Assembly: GCF_900169525.1 (NCBI RefSeq)
Contig: NZ_LT821240.1
Location: 1,411,108-1,475,107 of the forward strand
DNA: 64,000 bases
Reading direction: 5' to 3'
From: Corynebacterium pacaense
Lineage (GTDB): Bacteria > Actinomycetota > Actinomycetes > Mycobacteriales > Mycobacteriaceae
This document shows positions 46,397-55,136 of this stretch, piece by piece. Position numbers and translations under genes: made by a program. Under the pieces are notes generated by a model. It did not search any database and was not told the DNA's origin. It worked only from the letters and a program-made list of their open reading frames with translations. Every line of letters begins with the position of its first letter. The stretch's first letter is position 1.

Positions 46397-47377
46397 TCAG
46401 CGGTTCAACTGCCGCTGCGCCACGGCAACCAGGCCATCCGCATCGAGTTCGTAGTGCCGGTACAGGTGGGTAGGTGGCGCAATGAGACTGTACTCATCGC
46501 GGATCCCGTGCCGGTGGAGCCGGGCCCTGGCGGGGTTCTCCGCCATCACCTCGGCCACCGCGGCTCCGAGGCCACCAATGATGTTGTGCTCCTCCGCGGT
46601 CACGATCACCCCGGTGCGCGCTGATACCTCGCGAATCAGGGCCTCATCGATCGGCTTGATCGTCGGCATGTCGATCACCCCTGCGGAGACCCCGGCTTCC
46701 CCCAGCATGCGTGCCGCCTCGAGGGAGGGATGCACCAGCGATCCGCAGGAGATGAAGGTTATATCCGTGCCCCTGCCGTGCTCGATCCCCCGTCCGAACT
46801 CGAACCCCTCATCCCCGGAGTAGATCGTCTCGTCGCGTCCGCGGCCGATCCGGAAATAGATCGGCTCGGGCCAGTCGATCGATGCCCTGATGGCTGCGCG
46901 CAGCTGGGGACCGTCGGAGGGGGAGACCACTGTGAGACCGGCGAGCGCCCGCATCGTTGAAATGTCCTCTGTGGCGTGGTGACTGGTGCCGTAGAAGCCC
47001 AGCGAGATCCCGGTGTGATGGCCGATGAGACGCACCGGGAGACCGGTGTAGGCCACGTCCATCCGGATCTGTTCACAGCAGAGCAGTCCGAGGAAGGAGG
47101 CGAAGGTGGCCACGAAGGGCTTGAGTCCCGCCGAGGCCATGCCCGCCGCCGCAGAAACCATGTGCTGCTCCGAGATGCCGAACTGAATGAAACGTTCAGG
47201 GTGGTGCCTTTCAAAGAGCGACAGTCCATTGGAGTACTTCAGGTCCGCGGTGGCCGCCACGACGGGATGGCCCTCGTCGACCAGGTCCATCAGCCCGAGC
47301 GAGAGATGATCCAGTCCCGGATTCAGCGCATTCAGCGCCCTGTACTGCCATGATCCCGATTCAAGTGTTGTGCTCAT
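46397..47377 (-). CDS. Transketolase, C-terminal subunit (split enzyme)
   Basis: The 326-residue protein corresponds to the pyrimidine-binding and C-terminal domains of transketolase. The conserved Glu that activates ThDP is in FIQFGISEQHMVSAAAGMAS, and GTSHHATEDISTMRALAGLT carries a substrate His. It overlaps the N-terminal subunit by 4 bases, so both are made together as an alpha2beta2-type enzyme. Split transketolases are often devoted to unusual sugar phosphates, for example apulose-4-phosphate, rather than to the pentose phosphate pathway. Confidence 0.9.
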   Translation of the reverse strand: MSTTLESGSWQYRALNALNPGLDHLSLGLMDLVDEGHPVVAATADLKYSNGLSLFERHHPERFIQFGISEQHMVSAAAGMASAGLKPFVATFASFLGLLCCEQIRMDVAYTGLPVRLIGHHTGISLGFYGTSHHATEDISTMRALAGLTVVSPSDGPQLRAAIRASIDWPEPIYFRIGRGRDETIYSGDEGFEFGRGIEHGRGTDITFISCGSLVHPSLEAARMLGEAGVSAGVIDMPTIKPIDEALIREVSARTGVIVTAEEHNIIGGLGAAVAEVMAENPARARLHRHGIRDEYSLIAPPTHLYRHYELDADGLVAVAQRQLNR

Positions 47378-48276
47378 GCGTTTCCGCGTCCCCTCTTGAT
47401 CTCTTCAATTGCCCGTTCACCGTCGCGTGGTGTGAGATAACCGAGGTGCCATCCCGGTTCCTCCTCCATATAGGACACGCCCCTGCCCTTGACCGTCTTC
47501 GCAATGATGCACACGGGAATTCCGTCACTGTCCTTGTCGCGTGCCCGCACCAGGGCGTCATGTACGGCGAGGACATCATGACCGTCGACGGTGACCACCT
47601 CCCAGCCGAAGGCACGCCATTTCTCGGCGACGGGTTCAACACCCATGACCTCATCGACCTGCCCGTCGAGCTGGTAGCCGTTTCTGTCGACGATCGCGAT
47701 GACCCTGTCAAGACGGTGATGTGCCGCGGAGAGCGCTGCCTCCCACACCTGTCCCTCCTGGAGCTCACCGTCGCCGATCATCGCGAACACCGTGTAGTTC
47801 CTGCCCGTCATCCGCCCGGCAAGGGCCATGCCTATCCCGTTGGAGAGTGCGTGGCCGATCGATCCGGAGCTGAAGTCGATGCCTGGAATCCTCTTCATGT
47901 CAGGATGGTCACCGAAGGCGCTGCCAAGCCTGGCGTAGGTGTCGAGCTCGGAAGGCTCGAAATACCCGAGGTCCGCGAGCACCGGGTACATGCCGACCGC
48001 GGCGTGCCCCTTCCCGATCACAAAACGGTCCCGATCCGGATTCTGAGGGTCCCCGGGCGTGAGGTTCATGACCGAGTAGTACAGCGCGGCGAGGATCTCC
48101 GCCGCGGAGAACACCGAACTGTAGTGTCCCGTCTTTGCGATCTCTATCAGCCTGACCGTCTCCGTGCGGATGAACTCGGCCTTGGATCGGAGGAGGGATT
48201 CCAGGTCCCCCCTGCTCAACGGGCTCTGCATCTGTGTCCCGGTTCCACGTTCAGGTCGCTGTTGTCTATCTTCCAT
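47374..48276 (-). CDS. Transketolase, N-terminal subunit (split enzyme)
   Basis: From ATG 48276, after GAAGGGAAAGTG, the protein is 300 residues; longer frames are unlikely. It carries the ThDP/Mg motif G-D-G-x~25-N in FAMIGDGELQEGQVWEAALS and IVDRNGYQLDG, and the His-containing GKGHAAVGMYPVLADLGYF. It provides the diphosphate-binding domain of the split transketolase. It is the first gene of the array running left to 40135, and its promoter region has AT-rich palindromes. Confidence 0.9.
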   Translation of the reverse strand: MEDRQQRPERGTGTQMQSPLSRGDLESLLRSKAEFIRTETVRLIEIAKTGHYSSVFSAAEILAALYYSVMNLTPGDPQNPDRDRFVIGKGHAAVGMYPVLADLGYFEPSELDTYARLGSAFGDHPDMKRIPGIDFSSGSIGHALSNGIGMALAGRMTGRNYTVFAMIGDGELQEGQVWEAALSAAHHRLDRVIAIVDRNGYQLDGQVDEVMGVEPVAEKWRAFGWEVVTVDGHDVLAVHDALVRARDKDSDGIPVCIIAKTVKGRGVSYMEEEPGWHLGYLTPRDGERAIEEIKRGRGNA

Positions 48277-48349
48277 CACTTTCCCTTCACCTGTGGTGCC
48301 GGTCCCGTCCCGTGGGTGGGTGGATCCGGCACTCCACACCATGAGCACA

Positions 48350-48390
48350 AATTATCATAATATGAAACCCAGGTCTTTAAATTGATAATT
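48350..48390 (-). promoter_or_regulatory. Promoter/operator region of the split transketolase unit
   Basis: An AT-rich stretch holds an outer dyad AATTATCA (48350-48357) / TGATAATT (48383-48390) and an 11-bp palindrome TCATAATATGA (48355-48365). On the minus strand TATTAT within it could be a -10 element. One of the two IclR proteins is a likely ligand. Confidence 0.5.
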
Positions 48391-48408
48391 AACCGGGGTA
48401 ATACGATG

Positions 48409-48449
48409 ACCGCACGCTGCGGGCGAAAGCGTCCCCTGCAGCGTGCGGT
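48409..48449 (-). terminator. Terminator after cysZ
   Basis: A perfect 12-bp stem ACCGCACGCTGC / GCAGCGTGCGGT with a 17-base loop lies 19 bases beyond the cysZ stop. No strong T-run follows, so efficiency is uncertain. Confidence 0.65.
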
Positions 48450-48467
48450 TATGGAAGCGGACCGGCC

Positions 48468-49442
48468 TCAGCCGTGAACGGGTTGTGACGGCCCCGTGGA
48501 GGCCGGGCGGGGAGTACCGTCATCAACGCCGGTGGCGGGGCCGAACTGATCGTCGAGCTGAACCCGTGCCTCCTCGAGCGCCAGATTCGCACGGTAGCGG
48601 CGGAAACCGAGATAGGTCAGTCCAATGCCGATGATGATGATCACCGCCTGTACCGGCGCCGCCGGAAGATCCAGGCCGACGGCCGCGAGCGCCTTCGGCA
48701 GGTTCAGGGCGACGATCAGGGTACCCACCATTCCACCCAGCACGGTGGCGTTGATCCTCGAGATCATCCAGGCCCCAATGGGGGCGGCGATAGCACCACC
48801 GATGAGCAGAGCCAGTACGGCTGCGAGGTTGGACACCAGATCCTGCCACAGACCGACGACGAAGCCGAGGGTCGCGGCCAGGGCGACGAGAAACTCCGCC
48901 GTGTTGACGGTTCCGACAACCTTACGGGGTTCGGTTCTCTCCAGGGACAGCAGCGTTGAGGTGGTCACCGGACCCCAGCCACCACCACCCGAGGCGTCGA
49001 TAAAGCCTCCGACGAGGCCGAGTCCGCCGAGGAAACCGGTGGAGTGGGGCCGTTCGCTGTAACTGCGCCGCACCCGCCCACGGCTAAATCTCCATACCAG
49101 GTTGATGCCGATGGCGGCCAGGATCGCCGAGGTCACCGGCGCCGCCGCCTCCATCGACAGATTCGACAGGAAGGTCGCACCCGCAAAGGCTCCGAGAGCA
49201 CCGGGCACCCCCAGACGCAGGACCACTCCCCAGTCCACATTGCCGAACTTCCAGTGGCTGATGCCGGAGACGAGCGTCGTTCCCACCTCCGCGGTGTGCA
49301 CGACGGCCGATGCCTGAGCCGGGCCGAGACCCGCAAGCAGAATCAGAATGGTGGTAGAGGTGACACCGAAACCCATGCCGAGGCCGCCGTCGACAAGCTG
49401 GGCCGCGAGCCCCGCGATAGCGATGAAGATGAGTGTCAACAT
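48468..49442 (-). CDS. cysZ: Sulfate transporter CysZ (TSUP/TauE-SafE family)
   Basis: The 324-residue protein has about eight hydrophobic segments and TSUP repeats beginning with LAAQLVDGGLGMGFGVTSTT and a second FIDASGGGGWGPVTTSTLLS. In C. glutamicum the last gene of the fpr2-cysIXHDNYZ cluster encodes this sulfate permease (unrelated to E. coli CysZ). It follows cysY by 18 bases and has a polar C-terminal tail. Confidence 0.92.
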   Translation of the reverse strand: MLTLIFIAIAGLAAQLVDGGLGMGFGVTSTTILILLAGLGPAQASAVVHTAEVGTTLVSGISHWKFGNVDWGVVLRLGVPGALGAFAGATFLSNLSMEAAAPVTSAILAAIGINLVWRFSRGRVRRSYSERPHSTGFLGGLGLVGGFIDASGGGGWGPVTTSTLLSLERTEPRKVVGTVNTAEFLVALAATLGFVVGLWQDLVSNLAAVLALLIGGAIAAPIGAWMISRINATVLGGMVGTLIVALNLPKALAAVGLDLPAAPVQAVIIIIGIGLTYLGFRRYRANLALEEARVQLDDQFGPATGVDDGTPRPASTGPSQPVHG

Positions 49443-49460
49443 TTTCGAGTTCCTTGCGCT

Positions 49461-50186
49461 TTAGATTTGGGCGAGCAGGCCACTGAGCGCAGCCCGGTAC
49501 CGGGCCACCACAAGCGGCGTCAACGCCGTGGTCAGCGGACTGGAGTGGGTGATGGTGCACCCGGTGGCCGCGGAGATGTTCCGTGAATTCTCCACGACCC
49601 GGTCAAGCAGAAGTCCCTCGGTGACGAACAGGGGCAACAGGTGCAGACGTCTGTGGCCCGCGGCGACCTCCATGACCCCGGCTCCGCCCGAACCCGGCCC
49701 GCCTGTGGCAGGAACAACCTCGACACCGTGCCCTGAGGCGCGCGCCACCGTGTCCGCGAGGTCCACCACCGCTTCATTGGCCTCCACATGGGAACTGCCG
49801 ACCGAATAGAGCACCACATGGGCTTCGGGATGGGCGTCGCGTTCGAGAACCGCCACAAGCAGATCCGCCACATCCGATCCCGTACCGAGATGCGGCCCGA
49901 CGAGAAGCTCCACGCCGTGATTGTTCTGGGCATCGCGCACCGCGGCCGGCACATCGACCTTGTTATGGAAGGCGTTGGTAAACAGCAGGGGCACAAGTGC
50001 CGCCCTGTTCACACCGAGCGCGGCGAGATCCTCCACCACCGCGTCCAGCGACGGCTCCGAGAGATCCAGGTGGGCCTCAACCGCCATGACACCGAGAACC
50101 TCACCCGCTGAGTTGGTCAGGTTGGTAATACCTGCTGCAGCGGAGGGCTTGCGGGAGCCGTGCGAAAGTGTGATCAGGGGAATCAT
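49461..50186 (-). CDS. cysY: Sirohydrochlorin chelatase-like protein CysY (CbiX family)
   Basis: The 241-residue protein opens with PLITLSHGSRKPSAAAGITN, the S-H-G-S metal-binding start of CbiX/SirB chelatases, and has further His-containing repeats (LVPLLFTNAFHNKVDVPAAV; RLHLLPLFVTEGLLLDRVVE). It inserts iron into sirohydrochlorin to give siroheme, the cofactor of CysI. It lies 7 bases after cysN within the sulfate assimilation operon. Confidence 0.9.
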   Translation of the reverse strand: MIPLITLSHGSRKPSAAAGITNLTNSAGEVLGVMAVEAHLDLSEPSLDAVVEDLAALGVNRAALVPLLFTNAFHNKVDVPAAVRDAQNNHGVELLVGPHLGTGSDVADLLVAVLERDAHPEAHVVLYSVGSSHVEANEAVVDLADTVARASGHGVEVVPATGGPGSGGAGVMEVAAGHRRLHLLPLFVTEGLLLDRVVENSRNISAATGCTITHSSPLTTALTPLVVARYRAALSGLLAQI

Positions 50187-50193
50187 GGTTGTC

Positions 50194-51495
50194 CTAGATG
50201 ACCCAGTTGTTTCGCAGACGGTGACCCGCCAGGCCGGCGGCGAGGGTGTCCCCGCTGCTCTGGTCGATCAGCAGGAAGGAGCCCACGGCACCGCGCGCCG
50301 CGTAATCCTCGACCGGAAGCTCCGAGGCGACGTCGATGCGCACATGCGCGATGTCATTGAGCCCGAAGGATGCGGGCGCCTCATCATCATTGATGCCGTC
50401 GATGTCCAGAAGGCGGTCGATGGCGCCGATTCGTCCGCGCTCCAGGCGGGTGCCGTACCGCACCTTGACCGGCGCACCCGGCTTGAGTGACCTGTCGGAG
50501 AGCCCAACGACGGTGGCCTTGAAGCTGCGCACCTCCTCGGGACGGTCCTCACCGGCGATGAGATCGCCGCGGATGAGGTCGATCTCCTGCGCCAGCCGCA
50601 GGACAACCGCGTCGCCGGCGTGGGCCGACCTCAGTGGACCATCAGCGGAGTCAATGCCGGTGATCTCGGTTGTCCTTCCCTCGGGCAGGTGGACGGTATC
50701 ACCCACGGTGACTGAACCTGCCGAAACCGTACCCGCATAGCCACGGTAGTCCGTGGAGTGCTCCCGGATGACATACTGGATGGGGAAACGGAATCCCAGC
50801 TCGTGTGCACGCCCCCTGGTGACCTCGACAGTCTCCAGAATATCGAGCACGGTGGGGCCGGTGTACCAGTCCATGTTGGTCGAGCGTTCCACGACATTGT
50901 CGCCGAGCAGGGCGGAGATCGGAACCACGCGGGCGTCGGTGACCCCGAGTGCGGCCGCGAGGGCGGTGAACTCTTTTTCTATGGAACGGAACACCGTCTC
51001 GTCGAAGTCCACAAGGTCGATCTTGTTCACCCCGAGCACGACGGTTTTCACCCCGAGCAGCGCCGCCACCGAGAGATGCCTGCGTGTCTGCTCCACGACG
51101 CCGTAGCGGGCGTCGACAAGCAGCACGACGACCTGTGAGGTGGATACACCGGTGACGGTGTTGCGGGTGTACTGCACGTGACCGGGGGTGTCCGCCAGAA
51201 TGAACGTGCGCTTGTCCGTGGCGAAGTAGCGGTAGGCGACGTCAATGGTGATGCCCTGTTCACGCTCGGCGCGAAGTCCGTCGACGAGCAGTGACAGGTC
51301 GAGTCCGTTGAATCCGCGGTCGGCGGAGGTGCGCTCCACCGATGCGAGCTGGTCGGCGAGGACCGACTTGGTGTCGTGCAGCAGCCGGCCGACGAAGGTG
51401 GACTTGCCGTCGTCGACGGATCCTGCGGTGCACAGCCGCAGCGTCTCACGTTCGGCGATCTTTCGCGATGCCTTCTCTAAACTGGGGGCGGTCAT
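50194..51495 (-). CDS. cysN: Sulfate adenylyltransferase subunit 1 (GTPase) CysN
   Basis: The 433-residue GTPase carries all G motifs: GSVDDGKSTFVGRLL (P-loop), ADTPGHVQYTRN and GVNKIDLVDF. EF-Tu-like beta-barrel domains follow. There is no fused APS kinase (CysC) domain. With CysD it activates sulfate to APS using ATP and GTP hydrolysis. Its start overlaps the cysD stop by one base. Confidence 0.95.
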   Translation of the reverse strand: MTAPSLEKASRKIAERETLRLCTAGSVDDGKSTFVGRLLHDTKSVLADQLASVERTSADRGFNGLDLSLLVDGLRAEREQGITIDVAYRYFATDKRTFILADTPGHVQYTRNTVTGVSTSQVVVLLVDARYGVVEQTRRHLSVAALLGVKTVVLGVNKIDLVDFDETVFRSIEKEFTALAAALGVTDARVVPISALLGDNVVERSTNMDWYTGPTVLDILETVEVTRGRAHELGFRFPIQYVIREHSTDYRGYAGTVSAGSVTVGDTVHLPEGRTTEITGIDSADGPLRSAHAGDAVVLRLAQEIDLIRGDLIAGEDRPEEVRSFKATVVGLSDRSLKPGAPVKVRYGTRLERGRIGAIDRLLDIDGINDDEAPASFGLNDIAHVRIDVASELPVEDYAARGAVGSFLLIDQSSGDTLAAGLAGHRLRNNWVI

Positions 51496-52409
51496 CAGAA
51501 GTAACCTTCCTTCTTGCGGTCTTCCATGGCGGATTCACTGAGTCGGTCATCGGCGCGGGTCGCGCCACGTTCGGTGAGGGTCGAGGTGGCGATCTCCTCG
51601 ATCACATCATCGATGGTGCGTGCCTCGGAGAGGACCGCACCGGTGCAGGACATGTCGCCGACGGTGCGGTAGCGCACGGTCCTGGTGACAATCTCCTCGC
51701 CCTTCCTCGGACCACCCCATTCGCCGGGGGTCAGCCACATGCCATCGCGCTCGAACACCTCGCGCTGGTGGGAGAAGTAGATCGGGGGGAGTTCGATGCC
51801 GCGGGCGCCGATGTACTCCCAGATATCGGCCTCCGTCCAGTTGGAGATCGGGAAAACGCGGATGTTCTCGCCGGGGAGATGCCCGCCGTTGTAGAGATTC
51901 CACAGTTCGGGGCGCTGACGGCGCGGATCCCACCCTCCGAAGGAGTCACGGACGGAGAAGACGCGTTCCTTGGCACGCGCGCGCTCCTCATCGCGACGGG
52001 CGCCGCCGAGAACCGCGTCGTACCCCTGTTCGGCGATGGTCTCCACCAGGGGCACCGTCTGCAGCGGATTGCGGGTGCCGTCCGGGCGTTCCTGGAGATC
52101 GCCGCGGTCAATCCAATCCTGGACCCGGGCCACCCGGAGGCGGGCACCGGTACGCTCAACCAGGCTGTCGCGGAACTCCAGGACCTCGGGGAAATTGTGT
52201 CCGGTGTCCACGTGCATCAGCTCGAAGGGGACCCCGGCGGGGGCGAAGGCACGCCGGGCCAGCTCGAAGACCACCACGGAGTCCTTGCCGCCGGAGAAGA
52301 GCAGTCCGATCTTGTCAAACTGTCCCGCGACCTCGCGCAGGATGTGGATGGATTCGTTCTCCAGGTCCTTGAGGTGTGGGGAGAGCTCGTTGTTAATCGC
52401 AGTGGTCAT
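51495..52409 (-). CDS. cysD: Sulfate adenylyltransferase subunit 2 CysD
   Basis: ATG 52409 (MTTAINNELSPHLKDLENES) gives 304 residues and a 4-base overlap with cysH. The PP-loop motif is LLFSGGKDSVVVFEL and conserved DTGHNFPEVLEFRD and RREEV-type regions follow. It forms APS from sulfate and ATP with CysN. Confidence 0.95.
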   Translation of the reverse strand: MTTAINNELSPHLKDLENESIHILREVAGQFDKIGLLFSGGKDSVVVFELARRAFAPAGVPFELMHVDTGHNFPEVLEFRDSLVERTGARLRVARVQDWIDRGDLQERPDGTRNPLQTVPLVETIAEQGYDAVLGGARRDEERARAKERVFSVRDSFGGWDPRRQRPELWNLYNGGHLPGENIRVFPISNWTEADIWEYIGARGIELPPIYFSHQREVFERDGMWLTPGEWGGPRKGEEIVTRTVRYRTVGDMSCTGAVLSEARTIDDVIEEIATSTLTERGATRADDRLSESAMEDRKKEGYF

Positions 52410-53185
52410 GAGTGAAGTCCGCATTCTGTCTTGGCGTTGCCGGCCCAGCGGCCGGCCCGGGGATCCTGCCCCTCGGCGACCGGCAGGGTGCATGTCTCGC
52501 AGCCGATGGAGGGGTATCCCTGATGGGTCAGAGGATGTTCAATGAGGTGGTTGTCTTCGATGAAGTCCGTAGTGTCCTCCAGCGACCAGGTGATGATCGG
52601 GGAGATCTTCAACCGACCGGTGGCATCGAGGCTCAGGCTCGGAGCCTGCGCGCGGGTGGGTCCGTCCGCACGGCGCAGACCGGTGACCCATCCGGCGTAG
52701 GGACTCAGCGAGACCGCCAGCGGCTCCACCTTGCGCATGCGGCAGCACGCGGTGGGGTTGGAGCGGTAGAGGTTGGGTCCGTAAACGTGGTCCTGATCCC
52801 TGCGGGAGAGCAGAGGCAGGGCTGTGACCAGATTCTGCGGGTAACGCTGATCCACCTCACGGGCGACCTCGAGGGTCTCCGCGAAGTGGTAGCCGGTATC
52901 CAGGAAGAGGAAATCCGCATCGGGAAGGTGTCGCGCGGACAGCTCGGCGAGAACTGTGTTCTCCATGCTCAGGGTGACCGCGATCCGACCCTGGACGTGC
53001 TCCGCCGCCCACGTCAGGATGGTCGTGGCATCGGCCTCATAGAGCTCGTCGGCGTACTTGTCGACGAGTGCGGCGTTGTGTTCGGCCACCTCCGCGGGCA
53101 GCGCAGCGGTGCTGCGCGGGCCCTCCGGGGAAATCTCGGGGTCCTCCAGTGGACCCGGGTTGGACAGGGTGTTGAGCAGATTCAT
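52406..53185 (-). CDS. cysH: APS-reductase-type CysH
   Basis: The 259-residue reductase has the PP-loop-like core and both cysteine pairs of the iron-sulfur type: ACCRMRKVEPL and GCETCTLPVAEGQDPRAGRW, with the catalytic Cys in TECGLHS at the very end. These four cysteines indicate an APS (not PAPS) reductase carrying a [4Fe-4S] cluster, which agrees with the lack of an APS kinase gene. It overlaps cysX and cysD by 4 bases each. Confidence 0.93.
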   Translation of the reverse strand: MNLLNTLSNPGPLEDPEISPEGPRSTAALPAEVAEHNAALVDKYADELYEADATTILTWAAEHVQGRIAVTLSMENTVLAELSARHLPDADFLFLDTGYHFAETLEVAREVDQRYPQNLVTALPLLSRRDQDHVYGPNLYRSNPTACCRMRKVEPLAVSLSPYAGWVTGLRRADGPTRAQAPSLSLDATGRLKISPIITWSLEDTTDFIEDNHLIEHPLTHQGYPSIGCETCTLPVAEGQDPRAGRWAGNAKTECGLHS

Positions 53186-53439
53186 TGACGCTCACCTCCG
53201 GGTAGTGCGTGGCCGTGCCTGGCCAGGGATTTCTGTAGCGCCTCCGAGGTGGAAACACTGGGTGCGGGCCGGTGGACGGGATCGTCCTGGCCGTGGTACT
53301 TGACCTCGAAGACGCGGGTGCAGTCGGCGCACAGCCAGGCGAACTCGGTCTCCTCATCGGGAAAGAGCACCTCACCGGCGCAGTAGGGGCAGTACAGCGG
53401 GTGATTGCGGTTCGGATTGGGTTTTCTGCGCAGGCTCAT
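53182..53439 (-). CDS. cysX: Small zinc-ribbon/ferredoxin-like protein CysX
   Basis: The 85-residue protein has two C-x2-C pairs (YCPYCAGEVLF and WLCADCTRVFE) in a zinc-ribbon-like setting. In C. glutamicum cysX lies at the same position between cysI and cysH and is proposed to serve electron transfer to sulfite reductase. It overlaps both neighbours by 4 bases. Whether it binds zinc or iron is unknown. Confidence 0.88.
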   Translation of the reverse strand: MSLRRKPNPNRNHPLYCPYCAGEVLFPDEETEFAWLCADCTRVFEVKYHGQDDPVHRPAPSVSTSEALQKSLARHGHALPGGERQ

Positions 53440-55136
53440 TGGAGATCCTCCTCCGCGGCGCGCTGCACCCAGTCGCGGAAGTACTCATCGGGCTCGCGCT
53501 GCTCCTTGAACTTCGTGACTACCCGCACCACATAGTCACCGACCTCATCGGCGATGACCTTGTGACCCTTGAGCTTGCGCCCGAAGTTGGGGTCGAGGTT
53601 CATCGAGCCTCCAAGGTGCACCTGGAAACCCTCAACCCGGTTACCATCGGCATCGGTGACGGTCTGACCTTTGAGACCGATATCCGACACCTGCGTGCGG
53701 GCGCAGGAGTTCGGGCATCCGTTGAGGGCGATCTTCAGGGGCACGTCCAGGTCCCCGAGACGCTCCTCCAGGTCGTCGACAAGCTCGATTGCGCGGGCCT
53801 TGGTGGTCACGTGGGCGAGCTTGCAGAACTCGAGACCGGTGCAGGAGATGATGCCGCGTCGGAACTCCGAGGGTGTGGAGTACAGCCCGACCTCGTCCAG
53901 TTCGCGGGCGAGCTCTCCGAGCTGGTCCCGCTCAACGTCAAGAAAGAGCAGTTCCTTTTCCGCGGTGGTGCGGATCCTGGTGATGCCGTGCTTCTCGGCC
54001 ACATCTGCGATGGCGATCAACTGCTCGCCCGTGGTGTGCCCGACCGTCGGCTTGACGCCGAGATAGAACCTGCCGTCTCGCTGCGGATGGATCCCGATGT
54101 GGTCGCGGTATCCAGGGTTGGTCTCGATGGCGGGTCCGTCGATCAGCTTGCGCCCCAGGTACTCCGTCTCCAGCACCTGGCGGAACTTCTCGATTCCCCA
54201 CTGCGCCACCAGGAACTTCAAACGTGCGCGGTTGCGCAGGCGGCGGAAACCGTAGTCTCTGAAGATGCCGGCCACGGCGGCCCAGACCTCGGGCACCTCA
54301 TCAATGGGGATCCATGCACCGAGTGGCTGTGCGAGCATCGGGTTGGTGGACAGGCCACCGCCGACGAAGCACTCGAAGCCCGCCCCGTGCTCGGGGTGAA
54401 CCGAGGCGACGAAGGAGATGTCCTGGATCTCATGGGTGACATCCTGGCGGGGGTTGCCGGTGATGGCCGACTTGAACTTGCGGGGCAGGTTGGTGAACTC
54501 CTCCGCGGCGAGGTAACGGGACTTGATCTCCTCAATCGCGGGTGTGGCGTCGATGATCTCATCGGCCGCCACACCCGCCACCGGGGAGCCCAGGATCACG
54601 CGCGGAACGTCGCCGCAGCCGTACATGGTGGACAGGCCGACGCTCTCGAGCTTCTCCCAGATGGTGGGAACATCCTCGATGCGGATCCAGTGGAGCTGGA
54701 TGTTCTGCCTGTCGGTGAAATCAGCGGTGGAACGGGCGTAATCGCGGGAGATCTCACCCACCGCACGCAGTTTCGCCGGATCCGCCTGACCGCCGTCGAA
54801 GCGCACACGCATCATGAAGAACTCATCCTGGAGTTCGGAATTCTCCAGCTGCCCCGTCAACTCCCCACCGAGGTCCTGGCGACGCTGGGTGTAGATTCCC
54901 AGCCACTTGAACCGTGGTGCAATGTCCTCCGGGGCGATGGAGGAGAAACCCTTCTTCGAATAGACGTCAATGACACGTTGACGGACCTCGAAGGCCGGCT
55001 CCTCCTGCTTGATCCGCTCATCGCCGTTGAGCGGATCCCTGCCGTCGATCTTCCACTGGCCCTCGGGCTTCGGCTTACGCGCTGCGCGGGCCGGGCGCTC
55101 CGGCTTTCCAGCCTCGGTGGTCGTTGTTGCTGCCAT
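53436..55136 (-). CDS. cysI: Ferredoxin-dependent sulfite reductase CysI
   Basis: The 566-residue enzyme carries the siroheme/[4Fe-4S] cysteines in CTGLEFCKLAHVTTKA and ALNGCPNSCARTQVSD, plus duplicated ferredoxin-like half domains. It reduces sulfite to sulfide with six electrons, here probably supplied through Fpr2 and a ferredoxin or CysX. It is the first gene of cysIXHDNYZ and is divergent from fpr2. A Lys/Arg-rich N-terminal extension is present, as in other actinobacteria. Confidence 0.94.
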   Translation of the reverse strand: MAATTTTEAGKPERPARAARKPKPEGQWKIDGRDPLNGDERIKQEEPAFEVRQRVIDVYSKKGFSSIAPEDIAPRFKWLGIYTQRRQDLGGELTGQLENSELQDEFFMMRVRFDGGQADPAKLRAVGEISRDYARSTADFTDRQNIQLHWIRIEDVPTIWEKLESVGLSTMYGCGDVPRVILGSPVAGVAADEIIDATPAIEEIKSRYLAAEEFTNLPRKFKSAITGNPRQDVTHEIQDISFVASVHPEHGAGFECFVGGGLSTNPMLAQPLGAWIPIDEVPEVWAAVAGIFRDYGFRRLRNRARLKFLVAQWGIEKFRQVLETEYLGRKLIDGPAIETNPGYRDHIGIHPQRDGRFYLGVKPTVGHTTGEQLIAIADVAEKHGITRIRTTAEKELLFLDVERDQLGELARELDEVGLYSTPSEFRRGIISCTGLEFCKLAHVTTKARAIELVDDLEERLGDLDVPLKIALNGCPNSCARTQVSDIGLKGQTVTDADGNRVEGFQVHLGGSMNLDPNFGRKLKGHKVIADEVGDYVVRVVTKFKEQREPDEYFRDWVQRAAEEDLQ

